This document shows positions 8,875-18,992 of a stretch of DNA of 48,579 nucleotides, in pieces. Every line of letters starts with the position of its first letter. Position 1 is the stretch's first letter. Origin of the DNA: Myxococcota bacterium (lineage in GTDB: Bacteria > Myxococcota_A > Polyangia > Polyangiales > Houyiibacteriaceae); contig JALOQC010000024.1 of NCBI GenBank assembly GCA_025453555.1, forward strand, positions 1 through 48,579, given 5' to 3'. The notes under the pieces are model-generated. The model had not been told where the DNA came from and did no database searches. It worked only from the letters and a program-made list of their open reading frames with translations. Both the position numbers and the translations under genes were made by a program.

Positions 8875-11800
8875 TCACTCCACGTCGATCGGCTCCCCCA
8901 CCGCGCTCGACGTGTTCCACGGGGTCGCGTCGTCCCACGCCGCGAGGCTCGGGCCGGGGCGGGTGCCGGAGGCGAGCCAGCGAAGCCTGAGCGGGATGCG
9001 GCGCTCCTCGTTGCTGGCGAGCGGATGGAGGCGCACGTAGAGCGCTCCGTCGCGGGCGTCCTCCACGCTGCGCACGCCGGGTGCGGCTTGCAGAGCCTGG
9101 CGTGCGGGGAGATCGAAGACCGACGAGGCGGGGAGGCGCACGAGCAACACGGGGGCGTCGCTCGCTTCGAACGCGCGCACGACGAGCTCGAGCGCGGCGG
9201 GGCGATCGGCGCGGCCGGGGTGGCCTTCGATCGACAACCCGAAGGTGCCAGCGTGGTGCACGAGCGGGCGCTCGTAACGCGCGGCGTAGCGCACGAGGAC
9301 CAAGCCCTCACCGCTCGCGTTCAAACGCGCTTCTCGTGCGCCTTCCGCGAGCGGAATGCGTGCGATTCCGTCCGCGTCGAAGCTCGCGCCTTCGAGGGTC
9401 GCGTCTTGGCCCGCGACGCCGTACGCGGACGCCGCGATCCACCAGAAGGTCGTCTCGTCGGGGCGCTCGAAGAGGCGCCAGACGCGGCGGGCGTCGCGCG
9501 CGAGGATCGTGCGCGCACGCTCGGGCTGATCCGCGCGGTGCAACGCGAGCGCGAGGGCCGCGTTCGTGGCGAGGGCGTCGCGCTCCGGATCGCCGGCGAC
9601 GGCCGGTGGATCCTCGGGCGGGCTCTCGAGGATCTCCAACGCGCGGGCCAAGATCGCGCGGCCGCTCTCGTCGCGCGCGTCCGCGAGGAGCAGCGCCGCC
9701 GCCGCGCGGGCGAGCACCGGGAGGTCGTCCGCGTGGGTGACGGAGGCGTCGCGCAGCGCACGACGCAGGCGCTCGAAGACGTCGTCGCCCACGCGCCAGG
9801 GAGGCGGGGCGGCGGGCGCGAGGGCGGCGAGCATCGCGGCGTCGACGCGCAGGTCGCCCGTGATCTCCGGGGTCGTGCGCGCGAGCTCGGGGGCGGCGAG
9901 CGCGGCCGCGACGATCGCGGAGCAGGCGCGGTCGAGGGCATCCCCTGGCGTCGCCGCGAGCACCTGCCGCGTCCGATCGTCGGGCGCGCCACCGCCGAGA
10001 ACCTCCGCCCACGCGCCGATCGCGGGGCGCGCACGTGTGGCTTCGACGAAGGTCGGGTCACGATGCCAACGGCGCGGGGCGAGCGCGACGAGCTCGGCGC
10101 GGACGTCGAGCGCGTCGTCGGGGATCTCGGTCGGGAGACGCAACGGCGTCCCCGCGCTCACGACTGCCGCCGCACGACGATCGCGGGTCGCGTTCTCGGT
10201 CGCGAGGGTGAAGCGACCGCCCGCCCGCGCGTGCACGCGGCCGCTCGCGTCGACGAGCCGCACCGCGAGCACACCGTCGTCGCTCGCGCGCACCTCGGCT
10301 TCGAGGATCCCGAGGGTGCCCGGCGTGAGCGCCTCCGGCGACGCGAGAACACGCACCTCGGCGCCTTCGACCTCGAGCTCCGGGCGCAGACCGTCGAGCG
10401 CCTCGAAGGCCACGAAGGGCAGGCGCAGACGTAGCGGCTCGCGCGGAAGTCGACGTGGGAGCTGGCCCACGAAGCTGGCCGCCCCACCACGCACGTGGGG
10501 CGCACGCGCGACTGGTTCACCCGCGTCGTAGAGAACGACCACGTAGCGGCCCGGACGATCGCCGAGCGCTAGGCGCGCGAGCGCGGTGCCGGGGCTCACG
10601 AGCTCTGCGTGGGGGCGGGTCGCGAAGGGGCGCGGATCGATGGGCGGGATCGTCAGCGGGCTCGGCACGTCGCTCCACCGCGCGAGCGGCGTCGCACCTT
10701 CGCTCGCGCCCGAGTCGACCGCCTCGTAGATGGCGCCGAGCTCGGTCAGCGTGGCGTGCGCGAGCGAGACGCCGCGCAGCCGCAGGAGCAGCCCCTCTTC
10801 GTCGACCGCGTCCGCGTAGAGTCCGCTCGGCAGCACCCGCGCGAGGGGATCCCAGAGATCGTCGCGGCTGCCGATCGCTCCGTCCGGACCGGGGGCGAGC
10901 AGCTCGTACCCTGCGACCGGCGTGAAGAGCGAGAAGCGGGGGCGCGCACTCGGTCGAAGCGCGATCGCGCCGCCCCAGCCGTCGCGCAGATCGGAGGTCT
11001 CGATGCGGCCTTCGTCGACCAACGCGAGGAGCCACGTGCTCACGTCGCCGCGGCGCGCAAAGACGAGATCGAGACCACGCTCCTGCACGAGCTCGCGGAG
11101 CGCGACGAGCACGCGCAGCAGCCGCGTGCGAGTCACGCGAGCCGCCAGGTGATCGAAGTCGATCGCGCGATCGGCGGCTTCGAGCTGATCGAGGCTGAGC
11201 GGCAGCCCCCCGAGATCGCGCGCGCCCTCCGCACCGAGGGGCTGGCCGCTGATCGCGCGCTCGAGCAACGCGCGGTTGAGCTGCCAGCGTCCACCGACAC
11301 GGTGCGCGACGTCTGCGAGATCGCCCTCCGCGCTCGCGTTGGCGACCTCCGCCTCGAGCGCACGGAGCACCAGCGCGAGCCGGCCCGTGCGGTAGACCGC
11401 GCGCTGACGCCAGGGATCTCGGAGCAACCCGCGGCTGACCGGCTCCTCGGGCGGCGCCAGGAAGACGACCTGACCGCGGCGCCACACCGCGGGGGCCGCG
11501 TCGTCGAAGGGGGCATCGTCTGCGAGTCGCGCCGCGAGGAAGGTGGGCGAGCGCGGAAGGGGCGCGATGGCGGCCGCTTCGTCCTCGGGGAGCGCGATCG
11601 CGAGGAGCGATCGACCGGCGACCAGGGTGTCGTTCTCGATGCGCGCGTCGACGGTGGCTCCAGGCTCGACGAGCACGGTGCTGCCGCGCACCTCGACGTG
11701 GGTCTCGGTGACGAGCGCGCGCGCACGCACCATCCAGGGCTCGTTCGGGGATGGGAAACGCGTGGTCGAAGTGCCTGCAGCGAGCACCGTCGCGTGCACG

Positions 11801-13323
11801 GGGACGAGACCCTGCGGCCGCGACGCGAGAATCACGATCGACACGGGCGCGCGCGTGACGTCCTCGCGGCGTCGCACCGCGACCTCGAGCTCGCCTTCGC
11901 GCGGCTCGGCGCGCACCCGCACGACACCGTCCGGATCGGTCGGCAAACAAAGGCGATTCTCGGTACCCGCGATCGCCACCGAGGCCTCGACCGCGGTGCC
12001 ACCGCCGCAGCCGTCCGGCTCGCCGAGCTCGTCGGTCGGCATCGGGATCGACACCTCGAGCACCGCGACGCCCGCTGCGTCCGTGGTCGCGGCGAGTGAC
12101 TGCTCGCCGATCCGCAGTGTGAGCGGCGTCTCCGCGAGCAAACCGCCGTCCGCGCTGACGGCGCGCACGAAGACCCGCGACGGCAAGCCCGCGAGCAGCG
12201 CGCCACCTTCGACCACCGCGCGGACCACGGGGCGCCCGCGGGTGACCCGAATCGTCGACGACACCGCGGAGCGCGCGAGGCCTGGAACCACGACCGAGAA
12301 CGCGATGGCGTGATCACCCTCCGGCGCGGGGACGCGTGCACGCAGGGTCGCGACGCCGCGCGCGTCGGTGGTGGCGCGCTCTTCCGCTTCGTCGGGATCG
12401 AGCGCGGGACCTCGGACCTCCGCGCCTTCGAGCGGCAACCCGCGGGCATCGCGCGCTTGCACGTCGACCTCCACGATCGCGCTCGGCGCGACCACGGGCG
12501 TGCGTGCGACGGCGCGAAGTACCAACGAAGGAGGCGCCACCGGGGTGCCGACGATCGCGGTGCGGGCCGTCACCGTGCGGCGGTCGCGCGTGACCTCGGC
12601 GTCGACGCGGAGTGGGCCCTCGATCGCGCGGACGAACGCGACGAACTGACCCTGCGCGTCCGTGGTGAGCTCCCAGCGGTCGCCCTCGGGTGCCGCGCCA
12701 CGCCACGCTTGCAGCGCGACGGTCGCGTTCGCGCGCGGGCCGCCGAGAGGATCCGTCAGGGTGCCGACGATCGCGACGCGCTCGCCCGGTCGTGGGGTCG
12801 GGCGCATCGGCGCGAGGGTCAGGCGGTCGCTGGTGTCGACCGCGACCTGCACCCGGAAGCGACGCGTGAGGCGCGCGCGCTCGGAGCGCAGATCGATTTG
12901 AAGCTCGAAGCCCGAAGGAAGCTCGGCCGGGATCGCGACCTCGACGACCGCGCGTCCGTAGGCGTCGGTGCGGGTCTCGGCGACCGGGTGCGCCGGCTCG
13001 TAGCTCGCGAGGGCTTCGATGCGGGCGTCGCGGGCGGGTCGAAGGTCGCGGTCGCGCACGACCTCGTGGGCGACGACGAACCAACGCGCACGTGTGCCGG
13101 GCGTCACGGTCATGGGGCCTTCGATGCCGAGCTCGAGGCCGCTGAGCTCGCCCATGGGCAACGCGCGGCGGAGCGGTTGGGCGGAGGCAGTCGCGCCGAA
13201 GACACCCGCGAACGCGACGAACGCGACGAACGCGACGGTCCGCGACGTGGGAGGCGAAGAGTGCATCGAACGATCTCCCACGAAATCCGAACGTTCCGAT
13301 GAACGAACGAGGGAAGCAGACAT
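8875..13323 (-). CDS. Large exported MG2/alpha-2-macroglobulin-like protein (paralogue B)
   Basis: Up to 1482 aa (or start at 13266 immediately before signal peptide MHSSPPTSRTVAFVAFVAFAGVFGATASAQ); repeated Ig-like MG-type segments with TDAxGxA motifs; helical C-terminal half; same module order as its neighbour. No CxEQ thioester seen. Confidence 0.7.
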   Translation of the reverse strand: MSASLVRSSERSDFVGDRSMHSSPPTSRTVAFVAFVAFAGVFGATASAQPLRRALPMGELSGLELGIEGPMTVTPGTRARWFVVAHEVVRDRDLRPARDARIEALASYEPAHPVAETRTDAYGRAVVEVAIPAELPSGFELQIDLRSERARLTRRFRVQVAVDTSDRLTLAPMRPTPRPGERVAIVGTLTDPLGGPRANATVALQAWRGAAPEGDRWELTTDAQGQFVAFVRAIEGPLRVDAEVTRDRRTVTARTAIVGTPVAPPSLVLRAVARTPVVAPSAIVEVDVQARDARGLPLEGAEVRGPALDPDEAEERATTDARGVATLRARVPAPEGDHAIAFSVVVPGLARSAVSSTIRVTRGRPVVRAVVEGGALLAGLPSRVFVRAVSADGGLLAETPLTLRIGEQSLAATTDAAGVAVLEVSIPMPTDELGEPDGCGGGTAVEASVAIAGTENRLCLPTDPDGVVRVRAEPREGELEVAVRRREDVTRAPVSIVILASRPQGLVPVHATVLAAGTSTTRFPSPNEPWMVRARALVTETHVEVRGSTVLVEPGATVDARIENDTLVAGRSLLAIALPEDEAAAIAPLPRSPTFLAARLADDAPFDDAAPAVWRRGQVVFLAPPEEPVSRGLLRDPWRQRAVYRTGRLALVLRALEAEVANASAEGDLADVAHRVGGRWQLNRALLERAISGQPLGAEGARDLGGLPLSLDQLEAADRAIDFDHLAARVTRTRLLRVLVALRELVQERGLDLVFARRGDVSTWLLALVDEGRIETSDLRDGWGGAIALRPSARPRFSLFTPVAGYELLAPGPDGAIGSRDDLWDPLARVLPSGLYADAVDEEGLLLRLRGVSLAHATLTELGAIYEAVDSGASEGATPLARWSDVPSPLTIPPIDPRPFATRPHAELVSPGTALARLALGDRPGRYVVVLYDAGEPVARAPHVRGGAASFVGQLPRRLPREPLRLRLPFVAFEALDGLRPELEVEGAEVRVLASPEALTPGTLGILEAEVRASDDGVLAVRLVDASGRVHARAGGRFTLATENATRDRRAAAVVSAGTPLRLPTEIPDDALDVRAELVALAPRRWHRDPTFVEATRARPAIGAWAEVLGGGAPDDRTRQVLAATPGDALDRACSAIVAAALAAPELARTTPEITGDLRVDAAMLAALAPAAPPPWRVGDDVFERLRRALRDASVTHADDLPVLARAAAALLLADARDESGRAILARALEILESPPEDPPAVAGDPERDALATNAALALALHRADQPERARTILARDARRVWRLFERPDETTFWWIAASAYGVAGQDATLEGASFDADGIARIPLAEGAREARLNASGEGLVLVRYAARYERPLVHHAGTFGLSIEGHPGRADRPAALELVVRAFEASDAPVLLVRLPASSVFDLPARQALQAAPGVRSVEDARDGALYVRLHPLASNEERRIPLRLRWLASGTRPGPSLAAWDDATPWNTSSAVGEPIDVE

Positions 13324-16300
13324 CAGCGGGCCTCCGGCGACGCGACGTCGAGGGCGACGGGTGGGAGCGAGGTGACGGTGTCCGTGCGGTCGACGGGCCA
13401 GGCCGCGGTGCCGAGGGCGGCGAGGCGTCCGCCGACGCTCCAGCGGAGCGCGAGGGGAAGGCGTGTGGAGCGCGACGGGAGGATCGCGGGGAGCTGAATC
13501 GTGAGCACGCCGCCCATCACGAGCGCAGTGCGGCCTTGACTACGAAGACGCGCGAGCGCGGTCTCGTCGAGCTCGGCGCCCGCGGGGAGCTGCACCTGCA
13601 CGACGACGCCGGGGAAGGTGCGCGGCGTGCGGTTGCGGACCTCGAGGATCAGCTCGTCGCGTGCGTCGCGGCGCGCGCGAAGGCGCGCACGGCCGTCGTC
13701 GTCGGGCTCGGCCGGATCGAGGGATCCATCGGCGGTCGGGATCCGCCAACGCAGCGCGATCGGGCCGCGTTCGTCGCGCCACGGACGCCGCACCTCGCCC
13801 TCGATTCGCACGTGCACCGCACCGTCGCGCGGCCCCTCGACCAAGCTCGCGCGATGTTCGCCCGGCGCGAGATCCGGCAGGCGGAGCGTGCCGCGGCCGT
13901 GCTCCAGCGCGACGTCGTGCACGACGCCGTCGACCTCCACGCGGACCGCGCGACGCGTCATCGGCGCGTCGAAGGCGAAGGCCGCCATCGCGAGCTCGGT
14001 GGCGGTCGCGCCGAAGCTCGCGCGGCGGGGCGGCATGGTCGAGGTCTCGAAGGCCCAACGCGTCAGCGTGCGGACGAGCGGGAACGCTTCGAGGCGCCGA
14101 TCGTCCGCGATGCGCGCGAGGGCGAGCAGCGCGGTGGGCGCGACGTTCTGCGAGCCAGCCGCGTCGGAGTAGGCCTGCAACCAGGTCTCGTCGCCGAAGG
14201 TCGCGAGGTGACGCGAGGCGCGACGATCGGCCTCGCGCGCGGAGCGAGGCTCTCCCGTCCACGCGAGCGCGGCGGCGGCAGCAGCATGGAACGCGGGGCG
14301 CGAGGAGCTGAGCGCGACCTCGTCCTCGAGGCGCCCACGCAACGTCTCCACGAGGCGCACGAGGTTCGGCGCGACGCGCCGGCGCACGCTCGGGTCGCGC
14401 TGCGCGGGCGCGAGCGCGAGAAGCACCAGCGCTTCGGCCTCCGTCGCGGTGCTTCCATCGGCCGGCGTCAGCGCGGCGAGCGACTCGAGCAGGGTGTCGT
14501 CGCGCGTCTCGCGGTCGTGCCAGAGAAGACCGAGGGCGAGCGCGTTGCCGAGGTGACCGCTGCGCACACGCTCGCGCCATCGCCGAAGCTCTTCGGCATC
14601 GATCGCGAGACCGCGCACGCGACGCGCCCACGCCGCCCAGCCGGTGGCATCACGCGTGAGCACACTCGACGCGAGCGAGACGTCCAGCGTCGCGGGACGT
14701 CGCCAGTGCGCGCCCTCCGGTACGGTCCACGTCAGGGCGCCGCCCACCGGAACCAGCGAGTCCACCGCGAGCGTCTCGAGCCGACCGGCCGGGAGCACCT
14801 CCATCGTGCGCGCGAGCGCGTCGCGTGGGGTATCCCCCTCGAACGCCGCGACCACCACACGCCCGCGACCCGCTTGGAGCAGCGGGACCCGCGCGAGCAG
14901 CGACCGCGCATCGTCCGCCGGGACGCGCACCTCGCCCGCGTCGAGCGCGTCGAACGCGATCCCTCCTTCGCCGCGCGTGAGCAGGCGGAGCGTGCGATCG
15001 GCGCCTCGGCTTCGCGCGCGAATGGGGAGCTCGAGCACGTCACCGACCGTCGCGCCGTCCGGCACCGGGGCGTCGACCACGACCTCACGATCGACCCGCA
15101 GTCGGGTGTGTGCGGACCAGGTCCAGCCGTCTTCGCGCCAGTGGATCGCCTCGACCAGATACGTCGTCGCGGCGTCCGCGAGCGGGATGCGGACCTGCGT
15201 CGTGCCGTTCAACGCGACGCTCGGGACGAAGCGCAGCGTGGCCGGGAGGTCATCACGGATGAGACCCCGGAGCGAGCCCATCGCGACCGCGGGCGCGAGG
15301 CGGATGCCCGCCGTCCCGCTTCCGCGACCGAAGCCGCCGCCTCGTCCGTAGCCGACGCCGGAACCGCTGCCTCCGCCCCCCATGCCGGAGCCCGACATCC
15401 CGAGGCCACCGTGGCCCTCGAAGAGCGTGGAGTCCGCGAGCCCTTGGGTGGCGTCCGCCGTCGCGGCGTCGCCGATCTGCGCGGCCAGCATCGCGCGCGT
15501 GATCCGCTCGAAGGCTTCGAGCATCGCTTGCAACGCCGCGGGACCGGGCGCGAGGAGCGCGAGCTGGCGCTGGAGCTCGTCCTCCCCGGAGGCGACGGCG
15601 TACGGCGTTCCGGCGGGCACCTCGCGCGCGAAGGGATCGAGGACGTCGTCCGCGGTGCCGAGCCTTCCGTCGGGACCGGGGAACGCGAAGGCACGACCCG
15701 CGAGCTCGACCGCGAGCGCAGGGACCTGGGCGGGACGCGCGCGCAGGCCGAGCACGTGATCCCACGGGTCGCGCAGGTCTTCGGCGGAGAGGCGGCCCGA
15801 ACGAACCAAGATCGAGAGCCACCGCTCGGGGGGCTGCTCTTCGAGCGCGCCCTCGGAGAGCGCGCCTGCGAGGGTCGCGAGCACCCGAACCAGACGCGCG
15901 CGGGCCACGCGCCGCGCCGCGCGTTCGAAGGTGAAGCTCGGATCGGCGTCCTCGACCGCAGCGAGGGTCGCGACCTCGCCGCCGACGGTCTCGATCGTGA
16001 GACCGAGCTCTTCGAGCGCTTCGTCCGCGAACCGGCGCCGCGGACCTTCGCCCACGAGCGACACGCTGCCCTCCGCGATCCCCGCCTCGAGCCCGCGGTA
16101 GACGTCGAAGAGCCCGCGCCGCACGAGCTCGAGCGCCTCTGGACGCGGATCGCGCAGATCGCCGAGCTGCTGCGCCCAGTACTCGCCGTCGTGCTCGGAC
16201 TCGACCGCGCGCCCGAAGTCGTCCACCACCGGCGCGATCGAGGTGTCGGGCGCGATCTGCTCCACGTGCGCGACCAGCGCCGCGCGCACGAGGCGATCGG

Positions 16301-18149
16301 CTTCCGGCGTGCTCGGATCGAGCACCGCGCGCTCGAAGGCGCCGTTCAAGAACCACGCGACGAAGGGCCGCTCGCCGCCGTGCTGCGCGAGATCGCGGAC
16401 GTCGAGCGCGACCCAACCGGCGGGCGCGTCGGCGATGGTCAGTGTCGCTTCCGTGCCCACCTCGTGCACCGGCGCGTCGGAGCTCAATCGCGGAAACGAA
16501 GGCTCTCGCGGACGAATCAACGTCACATCCGTGAACGCGATCCCCAGCGTGGTCGTTCCGTCCGGCTCGACCGGGCGCGCCTCCACCGACGCCACCCCGT
16601 GCACGTGCGGCGCCTCGAAGCGCGTCCGGTCGCGACCCGCGCCGAGCACCTCGAATCCCACGAGCTCGCCACGCGCGTCGCGCACGATCACCGCGACGGG
16701 CCAGCTCCGCGCGTGGGGGCGGCGCATCACGCGCACCTCGAGCGGCTCGCCCGGCGCGGCCACCGCGGGCTCCACGCGCACACGCACCGAGCCCTCGTGC
16801 ACCGGCACGCAGCGCCGCGCGACCCGATCGCGCGGGCCCTCCACGCGCACGTCGAAGATCGCGCCCCGCCCTTCCCCACACGAGCCGTCGTGAAGCGTCG
16901 CGACCGCGTGCGCTGGCACCGTCGTCTCCACGCGCGCGAGGCCGTGGCGATCGGTGCGCACGTCGACCTCGCCCCGGGGCAGCCCCGGCCCACGCACGTG
17001 CACCCGCGCGTCCGCCGAGGGCTCGCCGCGCGCGTCCGTCACCCGCAGGAGGAGCCCCGACGGCACCTCCGGCACGAGCGCGCCACTCTCCGCGACCAGC
17101 TCGAGCTCGAGCGCGAGCGGGACCGCGAGGGTGACTTGGCCGCTCGCCCGCGCGCTGCCGTGCGCGGCGTGCTCGACCTGCGCGAGCACACCCACCGAGC
17201 CGCTCTCGCCGGGCAGATACGCTGGCGCGCGCGCCTCGAAGCGCGCGACACCTTCGCGATCGGTGGTCCCGACGAGCGGATCGAGGCCCGACACCGTCAG
17301 CGTCACCTGCGCGTTCGGGACCGCGGCGCCGCTCGTGGTCGTGACGTGCACCGAGGGCGTGAACGCGGCGGCGGGCGCGACCTCGACGTCGACGCCGCGC
17401 AGGTCGACCAGCAGGCGCTCCGAGGTGCGACGGCCGACCGAGATCGGCAGCACGGCTCGGGGGCCTGCGGGCACGTCGGTCAGACGTACGCTCGCTTCGG
17501 TGTGGAGCACGACGTCGTCGTTCGACAACGTGATCTGCACGTGCGCGACACCCGAGGCGTCGGTGCGGACCTCGCGCGGCTCGAGCACGCCCGCGACCGC
17601 GAGCTCCACCACGCGGCCTGGAAGGGGTCGACCGTCGCGGAGGTCGCGCACGAGCGCCCAGAGGTGCACCGGCTCGCCGGCCTCGTAGAAGCGACGGTCG
17701 GTGTGGAAGGTGATCTGTTCGGCCGCGGTGAGCCCGATCGGGACCTCGAACGAGCGCTCGTGCTCGGCCGCGTCGGTGAGCACGAGCTCGACGTGACCCG
17801 CGCCGTGCGCGCCGGCGGGAATCGGGACCTCGAGCACGAAACGTCCGTCGATTCCGGCCGCCACGCGCACGCTCACGCCGGTCGGCGCGTCGTCGGCCTC
17901 GCCGATCCAGCGCGCCTCGATCTCGCCGCGCGGGAGCGGGCGCAGGCGCGCGAGCCCCCGCACCTCGAAGGCTTGGCCGGCCACGCGCCACGGTCGGCCG
18001 GGGGTCGCGGCGTCGGAGCCGTGGAGCGCGAGCTCGAGCCCACCGAAGGGAGCCTGCGCGGCGGTGTTGCGCGGGAACATCAGTGCGCCGACGACACACG
18101 CGAGGACGAGCACGCAGACGACGGCGCGAGGAGCGGCGGCTCGAAGCAT
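13323..18149 (-). CDS. Large exported MG2/alpha-2-macroglobulin-like protein (paralogue A), no thioester motif
   Basis: 1608 aa, signal-like MLRAAAPRAVVCVLVLACVVGALMFPRNTAAQA; FHTDRRFYEAGEPVHLWALVRDLRDGRPLPGRVVEL (MG2-like); TTYLVEAIHWREDGWTWSAHTRLRVDREVVVDAPVP (A2M-like); Gly-rich loop; toroid-like helical region without CxEQ. Confidence 0.75.
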   Translation of the reverse strand: MLRAAAPRAVVCVLVLACVVGALMFPRNTAAQAPFGGLELALHGSDAATPGRPWRVAGQAFEVRGLARLRPLPRGEIEARWIGEADDAPTGVSVRVAAGIDGRFVLEVPIPAGAHGAGHVELVLTDAAEHERSFEVPIGLTAAEQITFHTDRRFYEAGEPVHLWALVRDLRDGRPLPGRVVELAVAGVLEPREVRTDASGVAHVQITLSNDDVVLHTEASVRLTDVPAGPRAVLPISVGRRTSERLLVDLRGVDVEVAPAAAFTPSVHVTTTSGAAVPNAQVTLTVSGLDPLVGTTDREGVARFEARAPAYLPGESGSVGVLAQVEHAAHGSARASGQVTLAVPLALELELVAESGALVPEVPSGLLLRVTDARGEPSADARVHVRGPGLPRGEVDVRTDRHGLARVETTVPAHAVATLHDGSCGEGRGAIFDVRVEGPRDRVARRCVPVHEGSVRVRVEPAVAAPGEPLEVRVMRRPHARSWPVAVIVRDARGELVGFEVLGAGRDRTRFEAPHVHGVASVEARPVEPDGTTTLGIAFTDVTLIRPREPSFPRLSSDAPVHEVGTEATLTIADAPAGWVALDVRDLAQHGGERPFVAWFLNGAFERAVLDPSTPEADRLVRAALVAHVEQIAPDTSIAPVVDDFGRAVESEHDGEYWAQQLGDLRDPRPEALELVRRGLFDVYRGLEAGIAEGSVSLVGEGPRRRFADEALEELGLTIETVGGEVATLAAVEDADPSFTFERAARRVARARLVRVLATLAGALSEGALEEQPPERWLSILVRSGRLSAEDLRDPWDHVLGLRARPAQVPALAVELAGRAFAFPGPDGRLGTADDVLDPFAREVPAGTPYAVASGEDELQRQLALLAPGPAALQAMLEAFERITRAMLAAQIGDAATADATQGLADSTLFEGHGGLGMSGSGMGGGGSGSGVGYGRGGGFGRGSGTAGIRLAPAVAMGSLRGLIRDDLPATLRFVPSVALNGTTQVRIPLADAATTYLVEAIHWREDGWTWSAHTRLRVDREVVVDAPVPDGATVGDVLELPIRARSRGADRTLRLLTRGEGGIAFDALDAGEVRVPADDARSLLARVPLLQAGRGRVVVAAFEGDTPRDALARTMEVLPAGRLETLAVDSLVPVGGALTWTVPEGAHWRRPATLDVSLASSVLTRDATGWAAWARRVRGLAIDAEELRRWRERVRSGHLGNALALGLLWHDRETRDDTLLESLAALTPADGSTATEAEALVLLALAPAQRDPSVRRRVAPNLVRLVETLRGRLEDEVALSSSRPAFHAAAAAALAWTGEPRSAREADRRASRHLATFGDETWLQAYSDAAGSQNVAPTALLALARIADDRRLEAFPLVRTLTRWAFETSTMPPRRASFGATATELAMAAFAFDAPMTRRAVRVEVDGVVHDVALEHGRGTLRLPDLAPGEHRASLVEGPRDGAVHVRIEGEVRRPWRDERGPIALRWRIPTADGSLDPAEPDDDGRARLRARRDARDELILEVRNRTPRTFPGVVVQVQLPAGAELDETALARLRSQGRTALVMGGVLTIQLPAILPSRSTRLPLALRWSVGGRLAALGTAAWPVDRTDTVTSLPPVALDVASPEAR

Positions 18150-18309
18150 GGCCCCCCGACACCGTCACGGACGTGAGGTTCCCAGGGTCGATGCGAGGTC
18201 ACCGAGTCGACGTGTTCACGCGCCACGATGAACGCGACGAGGTCGAGAACGCGAGGGAGAAGACGAGGTGCGTGCGCGTAGAAGGCGCGCTCCGATCACA
18301 CCGCTCCGC

Positions 18310-18897
18310 TCACTCCGGCTCGTCGGGTGGGCCGCGACGGAAGAGCGAGACGAGGAAACGCGCGGGCACCACGAAGAGCATCTCGAGGTCGAGCTCGATG
18401 CCGGCGGTCAGCTCCCAGCGCGAGACCTGATCGAGGTGCACGCGCGACGAGACGAAGACGTGGAACCCGAGCTGATAACGATCGTGGAAGTCGTAGCTCC
18501 GGTAGCCCCAAGCGAGGGTGCCGACGAAGATCGGTCCGTCCTCCCAACCCGCGAGCACGTCGTCGCGCCGAAACGCGTAGCCGGCGGTCGCGGTGAGCAC
18601 GATCGGGTATCCACGCGCGATCGGCAACAAGAGGCCGACGCCCGCGGAGCCCTCGGCGCTTCGGAAGAGGCGCGTGCGCAGATCGATCGCGGGGCCGATG
18701 CGAACGTGCTCGTCGCCGCGACCGCCGAAGAGCGCTTCGATGCGGATCGTGTTCTCGTAGACGAACGCGCGCTCGAGCTCGCCCATCGCGGCGCCGAAGC
18801 CGAAGCCGAGGCGTGAGGACCACTGCACGTCGGCGCGCGCCGAAGATGGCGCCAGCGACGCGAGCGCGAGCGCAGCGACGAGAGCGCGAAGGCTCAC
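18310..18897 (-). CDS. Predicted outer-membrane/exported beta-rich protein
   Basis: GTG start, VSLRALVAALALASLAPSSARADVQWSSRLGFGFGAAMGELERAFVYENTIRIEALF..., alternating hydrophobic pattern, aromatic-rich strands; 195 aa. Confidence 0.6.
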   Translation of the reverse strand: MSLRALVAALALASLAPSSARADVQWSSRLGFGFGAAMGELERAFVYENTIRIEALFGGRGDEHVRIGPAIDLRTRLFRSAEGSAGVGLLLPIARGYPIVLTATAGYAFRRDDVLAGWEDGPIFVGTLAWGYRSYDFHDRYQLGFHVFVSSRVHLDQVSRWELTAGIELDLEMLFVVPARFLVSLFRRGPPDEPE

Positions 18898-18992
18898 ACC
18901 GACGCGTGAGCTCGGGGCTCGCGGGCGATTCGATGCGACGTCGCTCGGCCGGACGAGAACGAGCGAGGCGCAGGTTCGGCTCGGGCTCGCGA

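Noticed and set aside
13299-18176. 1625-aa forward ORF
   Set aside because: Complete shadow of the A2M-like paralogue A; RERDRH-rich composition and no domain signal.
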